Source: Acidobacteriota bacterium (lineage in GTDB: Bacteria > Acidobacteriota > Blastocatellia > Pyrinomonadales > Pyrinomonadaceae). From it: a stretch of DNA of 64,000 bases. Positions 10,075 to 18,434 of the stretch are shown piece by piece. The stretch's first letter is position 1. Every line of letters starts with the position of its first letter. A program made the translations under genes and the position numbers. The stretch covers positions 62,001 to 126,000 of the forward strand of contig JAHBSL010000013.1 in assembly GCA_019639135.1 (NCBI GenBank). The letters run 5' to 3'. The notes beneath the pieces are model-generated. The model ran no database searches. It saw nothing but the letters and a program-made list of their open reading frames with translations, and was not told the origin of the DNA.

Positions 10075-10199
10075 CTTCCTGCCCTAATAGAACTACGGTT
10101 AAGGTACAACACAATTTAGGCTAAGTGGGTACACGCGTCCGTGCGGGTTCGCCTGCCAGGCCCTGTTAATGGGAATAGACACTAAGGGAGAAAAGAACA

Positions 10200-10922
10200 A
10201 TGTTCAAGAGAAATTACATAACTGCCCTGACCGCTCTTGCGGTCGTTCTTGCGTTCGGCGTGGCCGGCGTTAGCGGGCAGATGAGCGACAAAGAAAAGCG
10301 GGACCAGGTCAAGAAAGCCGGTGATACCGCAAGAAAGGCCAGCAAGGTCCTCGATGAGCTAATGAGGATTCCTGCAAATTCGATACCGGAATCGCTGCTT
10401 AGCAAGGCTAAAGCGATCGCCGTATTTCCGGGCGTTAAGAAGGTCGCCTTCGGCATCGGCGGAAGCGGCGGCCAGGGTCTCATCTCGCGTCGGCTCCAGA
10501 GCGGCTGGAGCGCACCGACCGCGTTCAAGCTCGCGAGCGGCAGCGTCGGCTTCCAGATCGGTGCTTCATCGACCGACTACGTTCTGCTATTTATGAATGA
10601 AGACGGATTGAAGAACCTGCTTGAGGACCGCTTCGAACTCGGTGCCGAAGGCTCGGTAGCCGCCGGGCCGGTCGGCCGCACCGCAGCGGCAACGACAAAT
10701 GCGCAACTGGAAGCAGAGATCCTTTCTTACTCGCGTAGCAAGGGCCTCTTTGCCGGCGTTTCGCTCAAGGGCGGAGTGATCAGCCCGGACAACGACCGGA
10801 ACATGGCGCTCTACGGCTTCAAGGCCAATGAACTACTGACCGGAGTGAACAAGGTAGCCATCGCGGATATCCCGCCGGCGACCAAGGTCTTTCAGGAAGT
10901 CGTTACCCGCCACGCAAAGTAG
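10200..10922 (+). CDS. SYLF-domain lipid-binding protein (Ysc84 family)
   Basis: A 240-residue exported protein with a signal peptide ending near VSGQ. The remainder fits the SYLF/Ysc84 domain: IPANSIPESLLSKAKAIAVFPGVKKVAFGIGGSGGQGLI, then SAPTAFKLASGSVGFQIGASSTDYVLLFMNEDGL and a final SYSRSKGLFAGVSLKGGVI. Family members bind anionic lipids; in bacteria the role is not settled. An AAGGGAG ribosome binding site supports the start. A stem-loop terminator follows, so it is probably a single-gene transcript. Confidence 0.9.
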   Translation: MFKRNYITALTALAVVLAFGVAGVSGQMSDKEKRDQVKKAGDTARKASKVLDELMRIPANSIPESLLSKAKAIAVFPGVKKVAFGIGGSGGQGLISRRLQSGWSAPTAFKLASGSVGFQIGASSTDYVLLFMNEDGLKNLLEDRFELGAEGSVAAGPVGRTAAATTNAQLEAEILSYSRSKGLFAGVSLKGGVISPDNDRNMALYGFKANELLTGVNKVAIADIPPATKVFQEVVTRHAK

Positions 10923-10942
10923 GTTGGTAATGCAAGGCGATC

Positions 10943-10987
10943 GAGGATGTCAGGAAAGTTGCTTTTCCGGCATCCTCTCGCTATTTT
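10943..10987 (+). terminator. Rho-independent terminator
   Basis: GAGGATG pairs with CATCCTC, extended by GGAAA/TTTCC with two mismatches, around a short loop; a T-containing stretch (TATTTT) follows. It ends the SYLF gene before the carboxypeptidase gene. Confidence 0.65.
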
Positions 10988-11029
10988 AGCCTTGCCCGCC
11001 GCTGAAATCTCGGTTTATCTTATTCACAT

Positions 11030-12346
11030 ATGAGACTAGCCTCAGCCCTCGCTCTCACATCTGTCCTTTTTGTAATGAACGCAATGCCGCAAACGCCCGC
11101 AGAACTCGCCGAACTCTGGGAACGCGAGCACGTCGTGAAAAAGCCCGCCTCAAGCCTCCGCGTTAAGGATGTGATCGAACAGGTGGAGGCACTTCGCAAG
11201 CTCGGCATTCGCGTTAACGAGGTCGGCCGCAGCGTTGCCGACCGCCCGATCTTTCAGGCGGAGTGGGGCCGCGGGCCGCTTAAGGTCTTTATGTGGTCGC
11301 AAATGCACGGCGATGAGCCGACTGCAACGCCCGTGCTCTTCGATATGCTCACCATATTCCACAACAACCGCGACAAGGAATGGGTCAAGCAGATAGAAGA
11401 GAAGATAACGCTTCGCGTCGTCCCGATGCTCAACCCCGATGGCGCCGAGCTTTTCATCCGGCGCAACCTGCAGGGCATTGATATCAACCGTGACGCCCTC
11501 GACCTCAAAACGCCCGAGGGCCGCTTGCTCAAGTCGCTCCGCGATGCCTGGCAGCCGGAGATCGGTTTCAATCTCCACAACCAAAATTATTTGACCACCG
11601 TCGGCGAAACGGACAAGCAGGCCGCCATTTCGTTCCTCGTCGTTTTCGGTGACGAGTCAAAGACCCTGACGCCCGGGCACGAGCGCAATATGCGGCTTGT
11701 TGCGGCGATGTATCAGGCGCTCAACCAGTTCATTCCCGGCAATATCGGCCGCTATGGCGATGAATGGACGCCGACAGCCTTTGGCGACAATTTTTCCGCC
11801 TGGGGCACGCCGACCATTTTGATCGAGACCGGCGGGCTCCACGGCCGCGATGAGTTCTATCTTGCCAAGATGAACTTCGTCGCATTTGTCACGGCTCTTC
11901 GTGCACTTGCCGATGGCAGCGAGGCGAGGTACAGCCCGTCAACTTACGAATTCATCCCGCGCAATAGCTCTCGGCGGATCTTTTACTTCATCTTCCGCGG
12001 GGCTACCCTGATCGAACGCGAGCAGCCGGACGCAGGCAAACCGACAGACATCGGCGTCAATATCGAACGTCGCCGTGCCGGACTCGCGACACCCGGTTTC
12101 ATTCGGGCCGTCGGCGACCTTAAGAGCGTCACAGGGCTTGAGGAGTTCGACGTTTCGGGCTATAACGTCATCGGCCGCTTCAATCCCGTCCGGAGCGGTG
12201 CCTTTGCCGACCTGCTTTTCTATAAGAAAGGCCGGCAGGTAAACTGGTCGAGTGCCGAGCTTGAGACCGAGTTTCCGCCGGACGCCATCTTCTCGCTTGG
12301 CAAGTGGCTCAAGGGCGGCGAGGACATTCCGCGGATAAAACGCTAG
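11030..12346 (+). CDS. Secreted M14-family zinc carboxypeptidase
   Basis: A 438-residue exported metallopeptidase. After a signal peptide (cleavage near MPQT) the M14 zinc site is visible as His93 and Glu96 in SQMHGDEPT and His183 in GFNLHNQN; the catalytic Glu is probably the one in ILIETGG. NPDGAELFIRRNLQGIDINRDAL is the family's substrate-site Asn/Arg segment. The last 130 residues form an extra beta-rich domain. Substrate may be peptidoglycan peptides or exogenous peptides; not decidable. The next gene (recN) starts 18 bp after the stop. Confidence 0.9.
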   Translation: MRLASALALTSVLFVMNAMPQTPAELAELWEREHVVKKPASSLRVKDVIEQVEALRKLGIRVNEVGRSVADRPIFQAEWGRGPLKVFMWSQMHGDEPTATPVLFDMLTIFHNNRDKEWVKQIEEKITLRVVPMLNPDGAELFIRRNLQGIDINRDALDLKTPEGRLLKSLRDAWQPEIGFNLHNQNYLTTVGETDKQAAISFLVVFGDESKTLTPGHERNMRLVAAMYQALNQFIPGNIGRYGDEWTPTAFGDNFSAWGTPTILIETGGLHGRDEFYLAKMNFVAFVTALRALADGSEARYSPSTYEFIPRNSSRRIFYFIFRGATLIEREQPDAGKPTDIGVNIERRRAGLATPGFIRAVGDLKSVTGLEEFDVSGYNVIGRFNPVRSGAFADLLFYKKGRQVNWSSAELETEFPPDAIFSLGKWLKGGEDIPRIKR

Positions 12347-12363
12347 CACGCCCGAGCGGCATT

Positions 12364-14037
12364 ATGCTGACCGTTCTTAAAATAAAGAACATCGCCCTCA
12401 TCGATGAACTCGAAGCCGAATTCGGCCGCGGGCTCAATCTGCTGACGGGCGAGACCGGGTCGGGCAAATCCATCATCGTCGATAGCCTTGGTGCTCTCAC
12501 TGGCGACCGCGTCTCCGCCGACCTGATCCGCGACGGCGAGGAGGCGGCACGAATCGAAGGCGTCTTTTTCCTGCCCGCGAGTTCCGCGTTGCTCACTTTG
12601 CTTGATGAAAGCGGCATCGACCACGAAGACGAAGGCGAGGTCGAACTGATCGTCCGCCGCGACCTCAGCCGCAGCGGCAAGAACCGCATATATGTAAATG
12701 GCCAGCTTGTGACGGCCGCTTTTCTCAAGCGGCTCGGGCCTGAGCTCGTCACCATCCACGGCCAGGGCGAGCAAAGCACGCTCTTTGACCCGGCGACCCA
12801 TCTTGCCCTGCTTGATGATTTTGCCGATGCTGCCGAGCTTTCGATGGAGACCGGATATCGCTTTGCCGAGCTCGAACGAGTCCGCGGCGAACTTCGATCG
12901 CTTAAACGCGACGAAGCGGAAAAGCTGCAGCTGCTCGACATTCTTCGGTTTCAGGTAGAAGAGCTAAAGCAGGGAAGCCTCTCGCCCGGCGAGGCAGACG
13001 AGCTCGAGGACGAAAAGCGGCGTGCGGCAAATATCGAGAAGCTTTCGCTGCTCAGCGATGAAGCGTTCGGGTTGCTTTACGAAGACGAGCATTCGGCACT
13101 TTCCTCGCTCGGGCAGGCGATCCGCCGCATCGAGGAACTCGCCGGCTACGACCGCCGCTTTGCCGATTACATCGAGGGCCTGCAAAGTGCCGAGGCGGTT
13201 GTCGAAGACCTTGGGGCGACGCTTCGCGACTTCCGCGGCGGGCTTGAGCACTCGCCCGAACGGCTTGAGGAGATCGAGAACCGTCTGGCCGAGATAACGC
13301 GGCTCTCGCGAAAATACGGCGGCTCGGTCGAGGTCGCTCTCGAGCATCAGGCCGATGCCGAAAAGCGGCTCGCGAATATCGAATTTGCCGAGCTTCGCGA
13401 GAAAGAGCTTGCATCGGAACTTGCTGCCGCCGAGGCATCGTATCTTGAGGCCGCCGAGCGGCTGAGCGAAAAACGCCGGGCCGCCGCGAAAAAGTTCGAT
13501 AAGCAGGTCGAGGCGTCGCTCAAGGACGTGGCTTTCGATAAGGCGAAGTTCGAAACGCGGATCGAAAGCCTTCCGGCGGAGCCTGCGGCCGACGGCATCG
13601 ACCGCGTCGAATTTTTCTTTTCGGCAAATCCGGGCGAGCCCGTAAAGCCGCTTGCTCGGGTTGCCTCGGGCGGCGAGGCCTCGCGGCTGATGCTTGTGCT
13701 CAAAACCGCTTCGCGGCCGCGGAGTTCGGCGACCGCGACCGTCTTTGACGAGATCGATGCCGGCATTGGCGGGCGTGTTGCAGAAGCCGTTGGGGTAAAG
13801 CTCAGGGCGCTTGCGGAGTCGCAGCAGGTGCTTTGCGTTACGCATCAGGCGCAGGTCGCCTCAAAGGCCGACCGGCATTTCGTCGTTGAAAAAGCCACCG
13901 CGAAGGGCCGGACGCTGATCGCCTTGCGCGAACTAAACGAAGGCGAACGCATCGAAGAGATCGCCCGGATGCTCGCCGGCGAAAAGATCACCGACGCCGC
14001 CCGCGAGAACGCTCGCGAAATGCTCGCCGCGGCGTGA
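12364..14037 (+). CDS. recN: DNA repair protein RecN
   Basis: SMC-like ATPase that acts at double-strand breaks. Start at 12364 gives MLTVLKIKNIALIDELEAEF, the standard RecN opening; an in-frame extension to 12304 overlaps the upstream gene and is not family-like. Walker A is GETGSGKS (about residues 30-37), a long coiled coil fills roughly 150-370, and the C-terminus has the signature ARVASGGEASRLMLVLK followed by Walker B TVFDEIDAGIGG. Length 557 matches the family. The last 70 residues (CVTHQAQVASKADRHFVVEK) complete the head domain. Confidence 0.96.
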   Translation: MLTVLKIKNIALIDELEAEFGRGLNLLTGETGSGKSIIVDSLGALTGDRVSADLIRDGEEAARIEGVFFLPASSALLTLLDESGIDHEDEGEVELIVRRDLSRSGKNRIYVNGQLVTAAFLKRLGPELVTIHGQGEQSTLFDPATHLALLDDFADAAELSMETGYRFAELERVRGELRSLKRDEAEKLQLLDILRFQVEELKQGSLSPGEADELEDEKRRAANIEKLSLLSDEAFGLLYEDEHSALSSLGQAIRRIEELAGYDRRFADYIEGLQSAEAVVEDLGATLRDFRGGLEHSPERLEEIENRLAEITRLSRKYGGSVEVALEHQADAEKRLANIEFAELREKELASELAAAEASYLEAAERLSEKRRAAAKKFDKQVEASLKDVAFDKAKFETRIESLPAEPAADGIDRVEFFFSANPGEPVKPLARVASGGEASRLMLVLKTASRPRSSATATVFDEIDAGIGGRVAEAVGVKLRALAESQQVLCVTHQAQVASKADRHFVVEKATAKGRTLIALRELNEGERIEEIARMLAGEKITDAARENAREMLAAA

Positions 14038-14053
14038 GATATTTTTCAACGTA

Positions 14054-14169
14054 GAGACGCAAAGACGCGGAGAGATTTTCGTAAAAGTGGTGTATTGCTT
14101 CCGGAGTCCGGGATGTCGCAAGGAAGTTTATTGAAATAGGTTCTCAGATTCTCTGCGTCTTTGCGTCTC
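14054..14169. repeat. Inverted pair of GAGACGCAAAGACGC repeats
   Basis: GAGACGCAAAGACGCGGAGAG at 14054-14074 is nearly the reverse complement of CTCTGCGTCTTTGCGTCTC at 14151-14169. The two arms enclose about 75 bp of non-coding sequence between recN and the asparaginase gene. They may fold as a long hairpin or be two copies of a dispersed short repeat. Confidence 0.7.
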
Positions 14170-14185
14170 GGCGGTTCAAACATTT

Positions 14186-15202
14186 ATGGCTTCAAAGGTC
14201 CTGGCAAAGGTTTATCGCGGCGATGTGGTCGAATCCGTCCACCGCGGCCACTACGTGATCATCGATGGCGAAGGCCGCGAGGCCGCCTCAGAAGGCAGCC
14301 CGAAAACTGTCACCTTCATCCGCTCGGCGGCCAAGCCGTTTCAGGTCTTGCCGTGCATAACGAGCGGTGCCGCCGATGCCGCCGGCTTCTCGGAAGAGGA
14401 GATCGCACTTGCCTCAGCCTCGCACTCCGGCGAGGCTCGCCACGTCCGCATTGCACAGTTGATGCTCGAACGGATCGGCCTTTCGGAAATACATCTTCGC
14501 TGCGGAACGCATCTGCCCTTTTACGACAAAGAGGCCGAGCGTATGCAGCGGGCCGGCGAATTCCCGACGCAGCTTCACAATAATTGCTCCGGCAAACACG
14601 CCGCGATGCTCGCCCTGGCCAAGCACATCGGTGCCGATATCACCAGCTACGACGCGGCGGAGAATCCGGTCCAGAAAGAGATCCTCAACGCCGTCGCCGC
14701 CATCACCGAACTCCCGGCCGCGAAGATCAAGACCGCCATCGATGGCTGCGCCGCTCCGAACTTTGCACTGCCGCTCGTCGCGATGGCACGCGGCTTTATG
14801 AACCTCATCAAGCCGCCCGATCATTTCTCCCGCGAACTCAAGGCCGCCTGCGGCAGGGTCGTCTCGGCGATGGTGAAAAACCCCGAGCTGATCGGCGGGA
14901 CCGAACGGCTCGACACGCTGCTAATGCAGGCCGCCGACGGCCGCATCATCTCAAAGGTCGGCGCCGAGGGCGTCTGGCTCTGCGGCGTCCTGCCGAGCGA
15001 AGCATATCCAACAGGCCTCGCCATCGCGCTCAAGGTCGAGGACGGCGACGACCGCCGCGCCCGCCCCGTCGCCTCCGCCGCCATCCTCAAACGCCTCGGC
15101 GTTGTTTCTGAAGACGCCCTCCCCGACCTCGCCCCAATGCCGATCAAGAACCGGCGGGGTGATATTGTCGGTTCAGTAAAAGCTTTGGAGTTCGACATAT
15201 GA
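14186..15202 (+). CDS. L-asparaginase II (thermolabile, rhizobial type)
   Basis: A 338-residue cytoplasmic enzyme of the asparaginase II family (ReAII class, unrelated to E. coli AnsA/B), hydrolysing asparagine to aspartate and ammonia. Family hallmarks are FIRSAAKPFQ (Ser/Lys pair), ASHSGEARH, CGTHLPF, NNCSGKHAAML with the conserved Cys, and IDGCAAPNFALPL. The C-terminus is MPIKNRRGDIVGSVKALEF. Its stop overlaps the start of the next gene (ATGA). A degraded copy of its last codons lies about 1.07 kb downstream. Confidence 0.93.
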   Translation: MASKVLAKVYRGDVVESVHRGHYVIIDGEGREAASEGSPKTVTFIRSAAKPFQVLPCITSGAADAAGFSEEEIALASASHSGEARHVRIAQLMLERIGLSEIHLRCGTHLPFYDKEAERMQRAGEFPTQLHNNCSGKHAAMLALAKHIGADITSYDAAENPVQKEILNAVAAITELPAAKIKTAIDGCAAPNFALPLVAMARGFMNLIKPPDHFSRELKAACGRVVSAMVKNPELIGGTERLDTLLMQAADGRIISKVGAEGVWLCGVLPSEAYPTGLAIALKVEDGDDRRARPVASAAILKRLGVVSEDALPDLAPMPIKNRRGDIVGSVKALEFDI

Positions 15203-16083
15203 AAAGAATCGTTTTCACCATCATTTTGACATTTGTCCTGTCGGCCATATCGCTCGCTCAACATGTTGCTAGCGATTCGGTTCGCCTTACGTCGATCGGT
15301 TCTCCTTGGTGGCTTGTGATCGACGCTCCAGGGCTGGAGGTGAAATCTGTGGGAACCAAGGCAGATGGCGCATATTTTCTCCTGTATCCGACCAAAGATG
15401 AACTAAACGTCTCGTTGTGGATAGAACCTGCTGCAAAGTGCAAGACCAGTGTCGAATGCCGCGATTTTGTTTTGAGTTCCGGCAATCCAAGATGGGGAGC
15501 TTATGAAAAACTTAATAAGGCAAGCTTCGGCAAATTCGATTATTTCGAGTTTTATCGTCCAACGGTTCAGGAAATGCCAGTTCAGATGCAGGATATGTAT
15601 GCACAGCATGTTAACGCCGGATACTGGCTTGATGTTCATATTTCAAAGGCTCTGTACAAGCCTGAGCATAAGGTCCTTTTCGAAAAACTGCTGAATTCGA
15701 TGAAGTTTGTTGCAAAAGAGACAAAGTCATCTGTGCCTCAAGATGCCGCCGGTATTGTCAGCGTCGGGCAGAGTTGGTTAACTAAGTGGGATCAGCAGAA
15801 ATGCAGTGAAAGTTATAGTGATCTAACGTCAATTTCCCGCGAAGCGATCAAAGAAGGTCTTTGGCTGGAATATTGCAAATCTGCTCACCTTGGCCTTGGA
15901 AAACTCAAGTCCCGCGAGCTTATCGCGATAACAACAACCAGTTCGCTGCCGCCTAGACCAGACCGGTCGGGAGCGGTGTTACGTTTTCAAAGTTCATTTG
16001 AAAAGGGCGACACCATCGAATTCATCAGCCTTACGTCTGAAAAGGACGGCAGCTGGACCGTGTCAAATTACGTTACGCTGTGA
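15199..16083 (+). CDS. Secreted protein with C-terminal DUF4019-like domain
   Basis: A 294-residue protein with a signal peptide (MKRIVFTIILTFVLSAISLAQ). The middle part (about residues 30-170) resembles no family I can name. From about residue 180 the pattern SWLTKWDQQKCSESYSDLTSISREAI is like DUF4019, with later strands LIAITTTSSLPP and AVLRFQSSFEKGDTIEFISLTSEKDGSWTVSNYV. The start overlaps the asparaginase stop. Its base composition is clearly more AT-rich than its neighbours, and it sits between an asparaginase gene and a fragment of a second asparaginase copy, which suggests acquisition or rearrangement. Confidence 0.75.
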   Translation: MKRIVFTIILTFVLSAISLAQHVASDSVRLTSIGSPWWLVIDAPGLEVKSVGTKADGAYFLLYPTKDELNVSLWIEPAAKCKTSVECRDFVLSSGNPRWGAYEKLNKASFGKFDYFEFYRPTVQEMPVQMQDMYAQHVNAGYWLDVHISKALYKPEHKVLFEKLLNSMKFVAKETKSSVPQDAAGIVSVGQSWLTKWDQQKCSESYSDLTSISREAIKEGLWLEYCKSAHLGLGKLKSRELIAITTTSSLPPRPDRSGAVLRFQSSFEKGDTIEFISLTSEKDGSWTVSNYVTL

Positions 16084-16190
16084 GTCGTGTTTCCGGTTGC
16101 TCGTACCGCGGGGCTTATTAAGAATCTTGCCGCACTATTTTAGTACTTTTGTATAGCAGTTTTACTCAAACTCGATCGAAGCCGCCGCTT

Positions 16191-16250
16191 TCACCGGAAC
16201 TCTCGACAATGCCGATCAAGAACCGGCGGGGTGACATCGTCGATTCGGTC
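16191..16250 (+). pseudogene. Remnant of an asparaginase 3' end
   Basis: Positions 16207-16234 are identical over 28 bases to 15135-15162 in the asparaginase gene, and similarity continues to about 16250. In frame it reads SPELSTMPIKNRRGDIVDSV against LPDLAPMPIKNRRGDIVGSV in the intact gene. No further asparaginase sequence is recognisable on either side. Synonymous differences beyond the identical core suggest an old duplicate or a fragment of a homologous allele rather than a very recent copy. Confidence 0.75.
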
Positions 16251-16353
16251 CATCCATCTGATCTGCTCTCATCCTTATCCTTTACTTCTACAGGGCACAA
16301 AGCCGTGATATTATCCGGGCCTGCGATCCGACCGCACGCCACAAGGAGTGATC

Positions 16354-16899
16354 ATGAAACCTATTTCACCATTGTTGTTTGCTATGTTTGCTCTGAGCGT
16401 CATTGCGGTGAACGCTCAGAATGCCAGGAATAATGGCTACGTGAATGTGACCATCGGCGACGAGAACGCGACATCGGAGCTGCTTCGCATGCCTCTCGGG
16501 AGCGAGGGAACTTCAGCGGACTTTGATATCGGGATAATGTACTTTGGGCCGGGCTCGGATAGCGACCTTTCAACGATTCTTTACATGAACGGAAGCCGGG
16601 CTCGATATTCGAGCGAGTCGGCCTACGGCGTTAAGGTGATCACTGACGATATCGCTCTGCGGTCAAATCATTTGCGCGGTGTCTTGCGAGTGGTCAAGGA
16701 GAAGGGCTTTGACCGACTTCATTTCCACCTTAAGCGAGAAGAGCTTGCGTGGTTGGCGACCGGTGAGAGAATTCGAATTGAAGTCTATGACACTCAGAAT
16801 GCGAAGCTTCTTGATTCAATCTCCTTCACTGGATCAAATGTTGCGGAGTTCAAGCGATTTGCGAAAAGTGTCCTACTCATAACGAGCACGATAGAATGA
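16354..16899 (+). CDS. Secreted protein of unknown function
   Basis: A 181-residue protein. The ATG at 16354 has AAGGAG 5 nt upstream and is preferred over the GTG at 16348. A signal peptide (MKPISPLLFAMFALSVIAVNAQ) precedes a predicted beta-rich domain containing GYVNVTIGDENATSELL, GVLRVVKEKGFDRLHFHLK and ERIRIEVYDTQNAKLLDSI. No family is recognised. Base composition is AT-richer than most of the window. A long gene-poor stretch follows. Confidence 0.65.
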   Translation: MKPISPLLFAMFALSVIAVNAQNARNNGYVNVTIGDENATSELLRMPLGSEGTSADFDIGIMYFGPGSDSDLSTILYMNGSRARYSSESAYGVKVITDDIALRSNHLRGVLRVVKEKGFDRLHFHLKREELAWLATGERIRIEVYDTQNAKLLDSISFTGSNVAEFKRFAKSVLLITSTIE

Positions 16900-17492
16900 G
16901 CGGCCGTAATTTTGAACCCGTCAAAACGCGGCCGTCATGCCGGCAGACCTCCAATTAACGGTGATCTTTGGATTGTAAAAATTTGCTGCTTCAGATAACT
17001 CCCGTCATCGGTGACGGCGGTCACATTCACTCGAAATATAAGAACGAAACTCGAGTTGAAAGTGGCTGCTAAAATCGGCCCGGGTGGTCATTTCAATGAG
17101 GCCGCACCTCTCGCCTGAAATGCTCTCTATGATTGGAGCCTACCTTAGGACTTGTAAGTTCAAGATGCTCTGGACGAACTGCTTGGCAATGGACAGCGAC
17201 GTTGCCTGAGGCCTCGGTAAATGATTTATGAAAAGCCAACTGGCACTTGAGCCTTGGCCGATGACGAACAAACATTAGCTAAGCGAGGCGATAGACAAAC
17301 TGCTCAAGACCAACGACTCATTGCTAACCCCAACCAGCTTGTTTCATCTTTTTTATCAACATTTTTTTTCAGGACGATACTTACACTTTGTTCGGGAAAC
17401 GACGGTCCTTTGAGAAATGAAACAGACCGGTATTCGGAATCGTCTAATCTCGGGGGAGTATTCAGACACTCTCTGCTGTCTGCCTTTTCCGC
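16900..17492. other. Gene-poor stretch of about 590 bp
   Basis: I see no supportable gene here. Short open frames exist (for example 17254-17496 on the plus strand), but their products are Ser/Arg/Thr-rich without start signals. It is AT-richer than its surroundings, contains T-runs near 17350-17370, and ends in the ArsR promoter. It may be decayed sequence left by rearrangement. Confidence 0.6.
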
Positions 17493-17524
17493 TTGACACA
17501 CTATATGCGTATATGGCAATATAG
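17493..17524 (+). promoter_or_regulatory. Candidate ArsR promoter/operator
   Basis: A consensus TTGACA lies at 17493-17498. Within the next 26 bp, CTATAT (17501-17506) and ATATAG (17519-17524) are inverted repeats, and the inner ATATGCGTATAT is nearly palindromic. The site directly abuts the ArsR start codon, as expected for an autoregulated SmtB/ArsR-type repressor. The -10 element is not clear. Confidence 0.55.
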
Positions 17525-17526
17525 CA

Positions 17527-17862
17527 ATGATGAAAGGGAAACCTCTATCAGACGAGTTAATGGTTTTGATCGCAGAGCGGTTCAAGGTGCTTGGCGAGCC
17601 GGTTCGGCTTCGCATCCTGCACTTCATCGGCGAGAGCGAAAAGACGGTGAACGAGATCGCGGCCGGCACGGGAACGAGCCAGCCGAACGTCTCGAAGCAC
17701 CTCAAGGTTATGCAGGAATCGGGTTTGCTCAAGCGGCGGCAGGAGAAGAATTTCAATTACTACTCCGTTGCCGATGCCAGCATCTTCGAGATGTGCGACA
17801 CGGTTTGCAACTCTCTCCGCGACCGCTTGGAAACGCAGTCAAAACTCTTGGCATTGGTTTAA
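17527..17862 (+). CDS. ArsR/SmtB-family repressor, probable persulfide/thiol sensor
   Basis: A 111-residue winged-helix repressor: IAERFKVLGEPVRLRILHFI (alpha-1/2), then the recognition helix TSQPNVSKHLKVMQESGLL and wing KRRQEKNFNYYSV. Two cysteines three residues apart lie in the C-terminal helix (FEMCDTVCNSL), and no cysteine is seen in the recognition region. SqrR/BigR-type sensors use a cysteine pair to detect persulfides; the operon context supports that role, though this pair is arranged differently. No Shine-Dalgarno is visible, so translation may be leaderless. It probably represses the whole cluster. Confidence 0.9.
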   Translation: MMKGKPLSDELMVLIAERFKVLGEPVRLRILHFIGESEKTVNEIAAGTGTSQPNVSKHLKVMQESGLLKRRQEKNFNYYSVADASIFEMCDTVCNSLRDRLETQSKLLALV

Positions 17863-17891
17863 GAACAAAGGAAAAAGAGAAGAACAAAGCA

Positions 17892-18410
17892 ATGAGCGAA
17901 TGTACAGTAGTAGGACTTAAGGAACAGTTGGAGAACGGCGAGATACATCTCGTCGATGTCCGCGAACAGGTTGAGTTTGCGGGTGGAAGGGTCTCGGGGG
18001 CGAGCCTTCTGCCGCTCGGCGAACTTGAAGAACGGCATCAGGAGCTTGACCACTCGAAGCCGATCTATGTGATGTGCCGGACCGGCAGGCGATCTGCAGA
18101 GGCGCAAGCAAGGTTGAAAGCGATGGGCTTTACCAACGTCGTCAACGTGGTCGGCGGCATTGAGGCATGGAAGAAGGAAGATCTTCCGCTTGAGCGCGAC
18201 GAGCATGCACCGTGGTCGATCGAGCGGCAGGTCAGGTTCATGGCTGGCCTGCTGGTCTTCACCGGTGTCGTGCTGAGCCTGCTGGTGCATCCATGGTTCA
18301 TCGCCCTTGCCGGGTTCGTCGGCTTCGGGCTAGCGTTTACGGCGGTCATCGACTGGTGCGGCATGGGCCTGCTGATAGCAAAGATGCCCTGGAACAAAAG
18401 AGTGGCTTAA
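17892..18410 (+). CDS. Rhodanese with C-terminal DUF2892 membrane domain
   Basis: A 172-residue sulfurtransferase of the YgaP type. The N-terminal rhodanese domain has LVDVREQVEFAGGRVSGA and the active loop MCRTGRR with catalytic Cys62. Two hydrophobic segments (about residues 120-160) form the DUF2892 hairpin, anchoring it in the inner membrane. The in-frame region upstream to 17493 overlaps the ArsR gene in another frame and is not part of it. It probably relays sulfane sulfur to or from glutathione next to the persulfide dioxygenase. Confidence 0.92.
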   Translation: MSECTVVGLKEQLENGEIHLVDVREQVEFAGGRVSGASLLPLGELEERHQELDHSKPIYVMCRTGRRSAEAQARLKAMGFTNVVNVVGGIEAWKKEDLPLERDEHAPWSIERQVRFMAGLLVFTGVVLSLLVHPWFIALAGFVGFGLAFTAVIDWCGMGLLIAKMPWNKRVA

Positions 18411-18434
18411 GGAAGGAGAAGAGAGGAGAAGGAA

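Noticed and set aside
10071..10099. TTGACT-N17-TACGGT as promoter of the SYLF gene
   Set aside because: The -10 match is poor and the -35 overlaps the lpxK stop; not convincing enough to list as a feature.
12964..13845. Minus-strand 293-codon ORF
   Set aside because: Antisense to the recN coiled-coil region; composition reflects reversed Glu/Ala/Leu codons.
16149..16433. 94-codon ORF containing the asparaginase-like peptide
   Set aside because: Only about 20 codons resemble asparaginase and its end overlaps the next gene in another frame; treated as a remnant, not a gene.
17254..17496. 80-codon plus-strand ORF before the ArsR gene
   Set aside because: No ribosome binding site, low-complexity Ser/Leu-rich product, and it runs into the promoter region.
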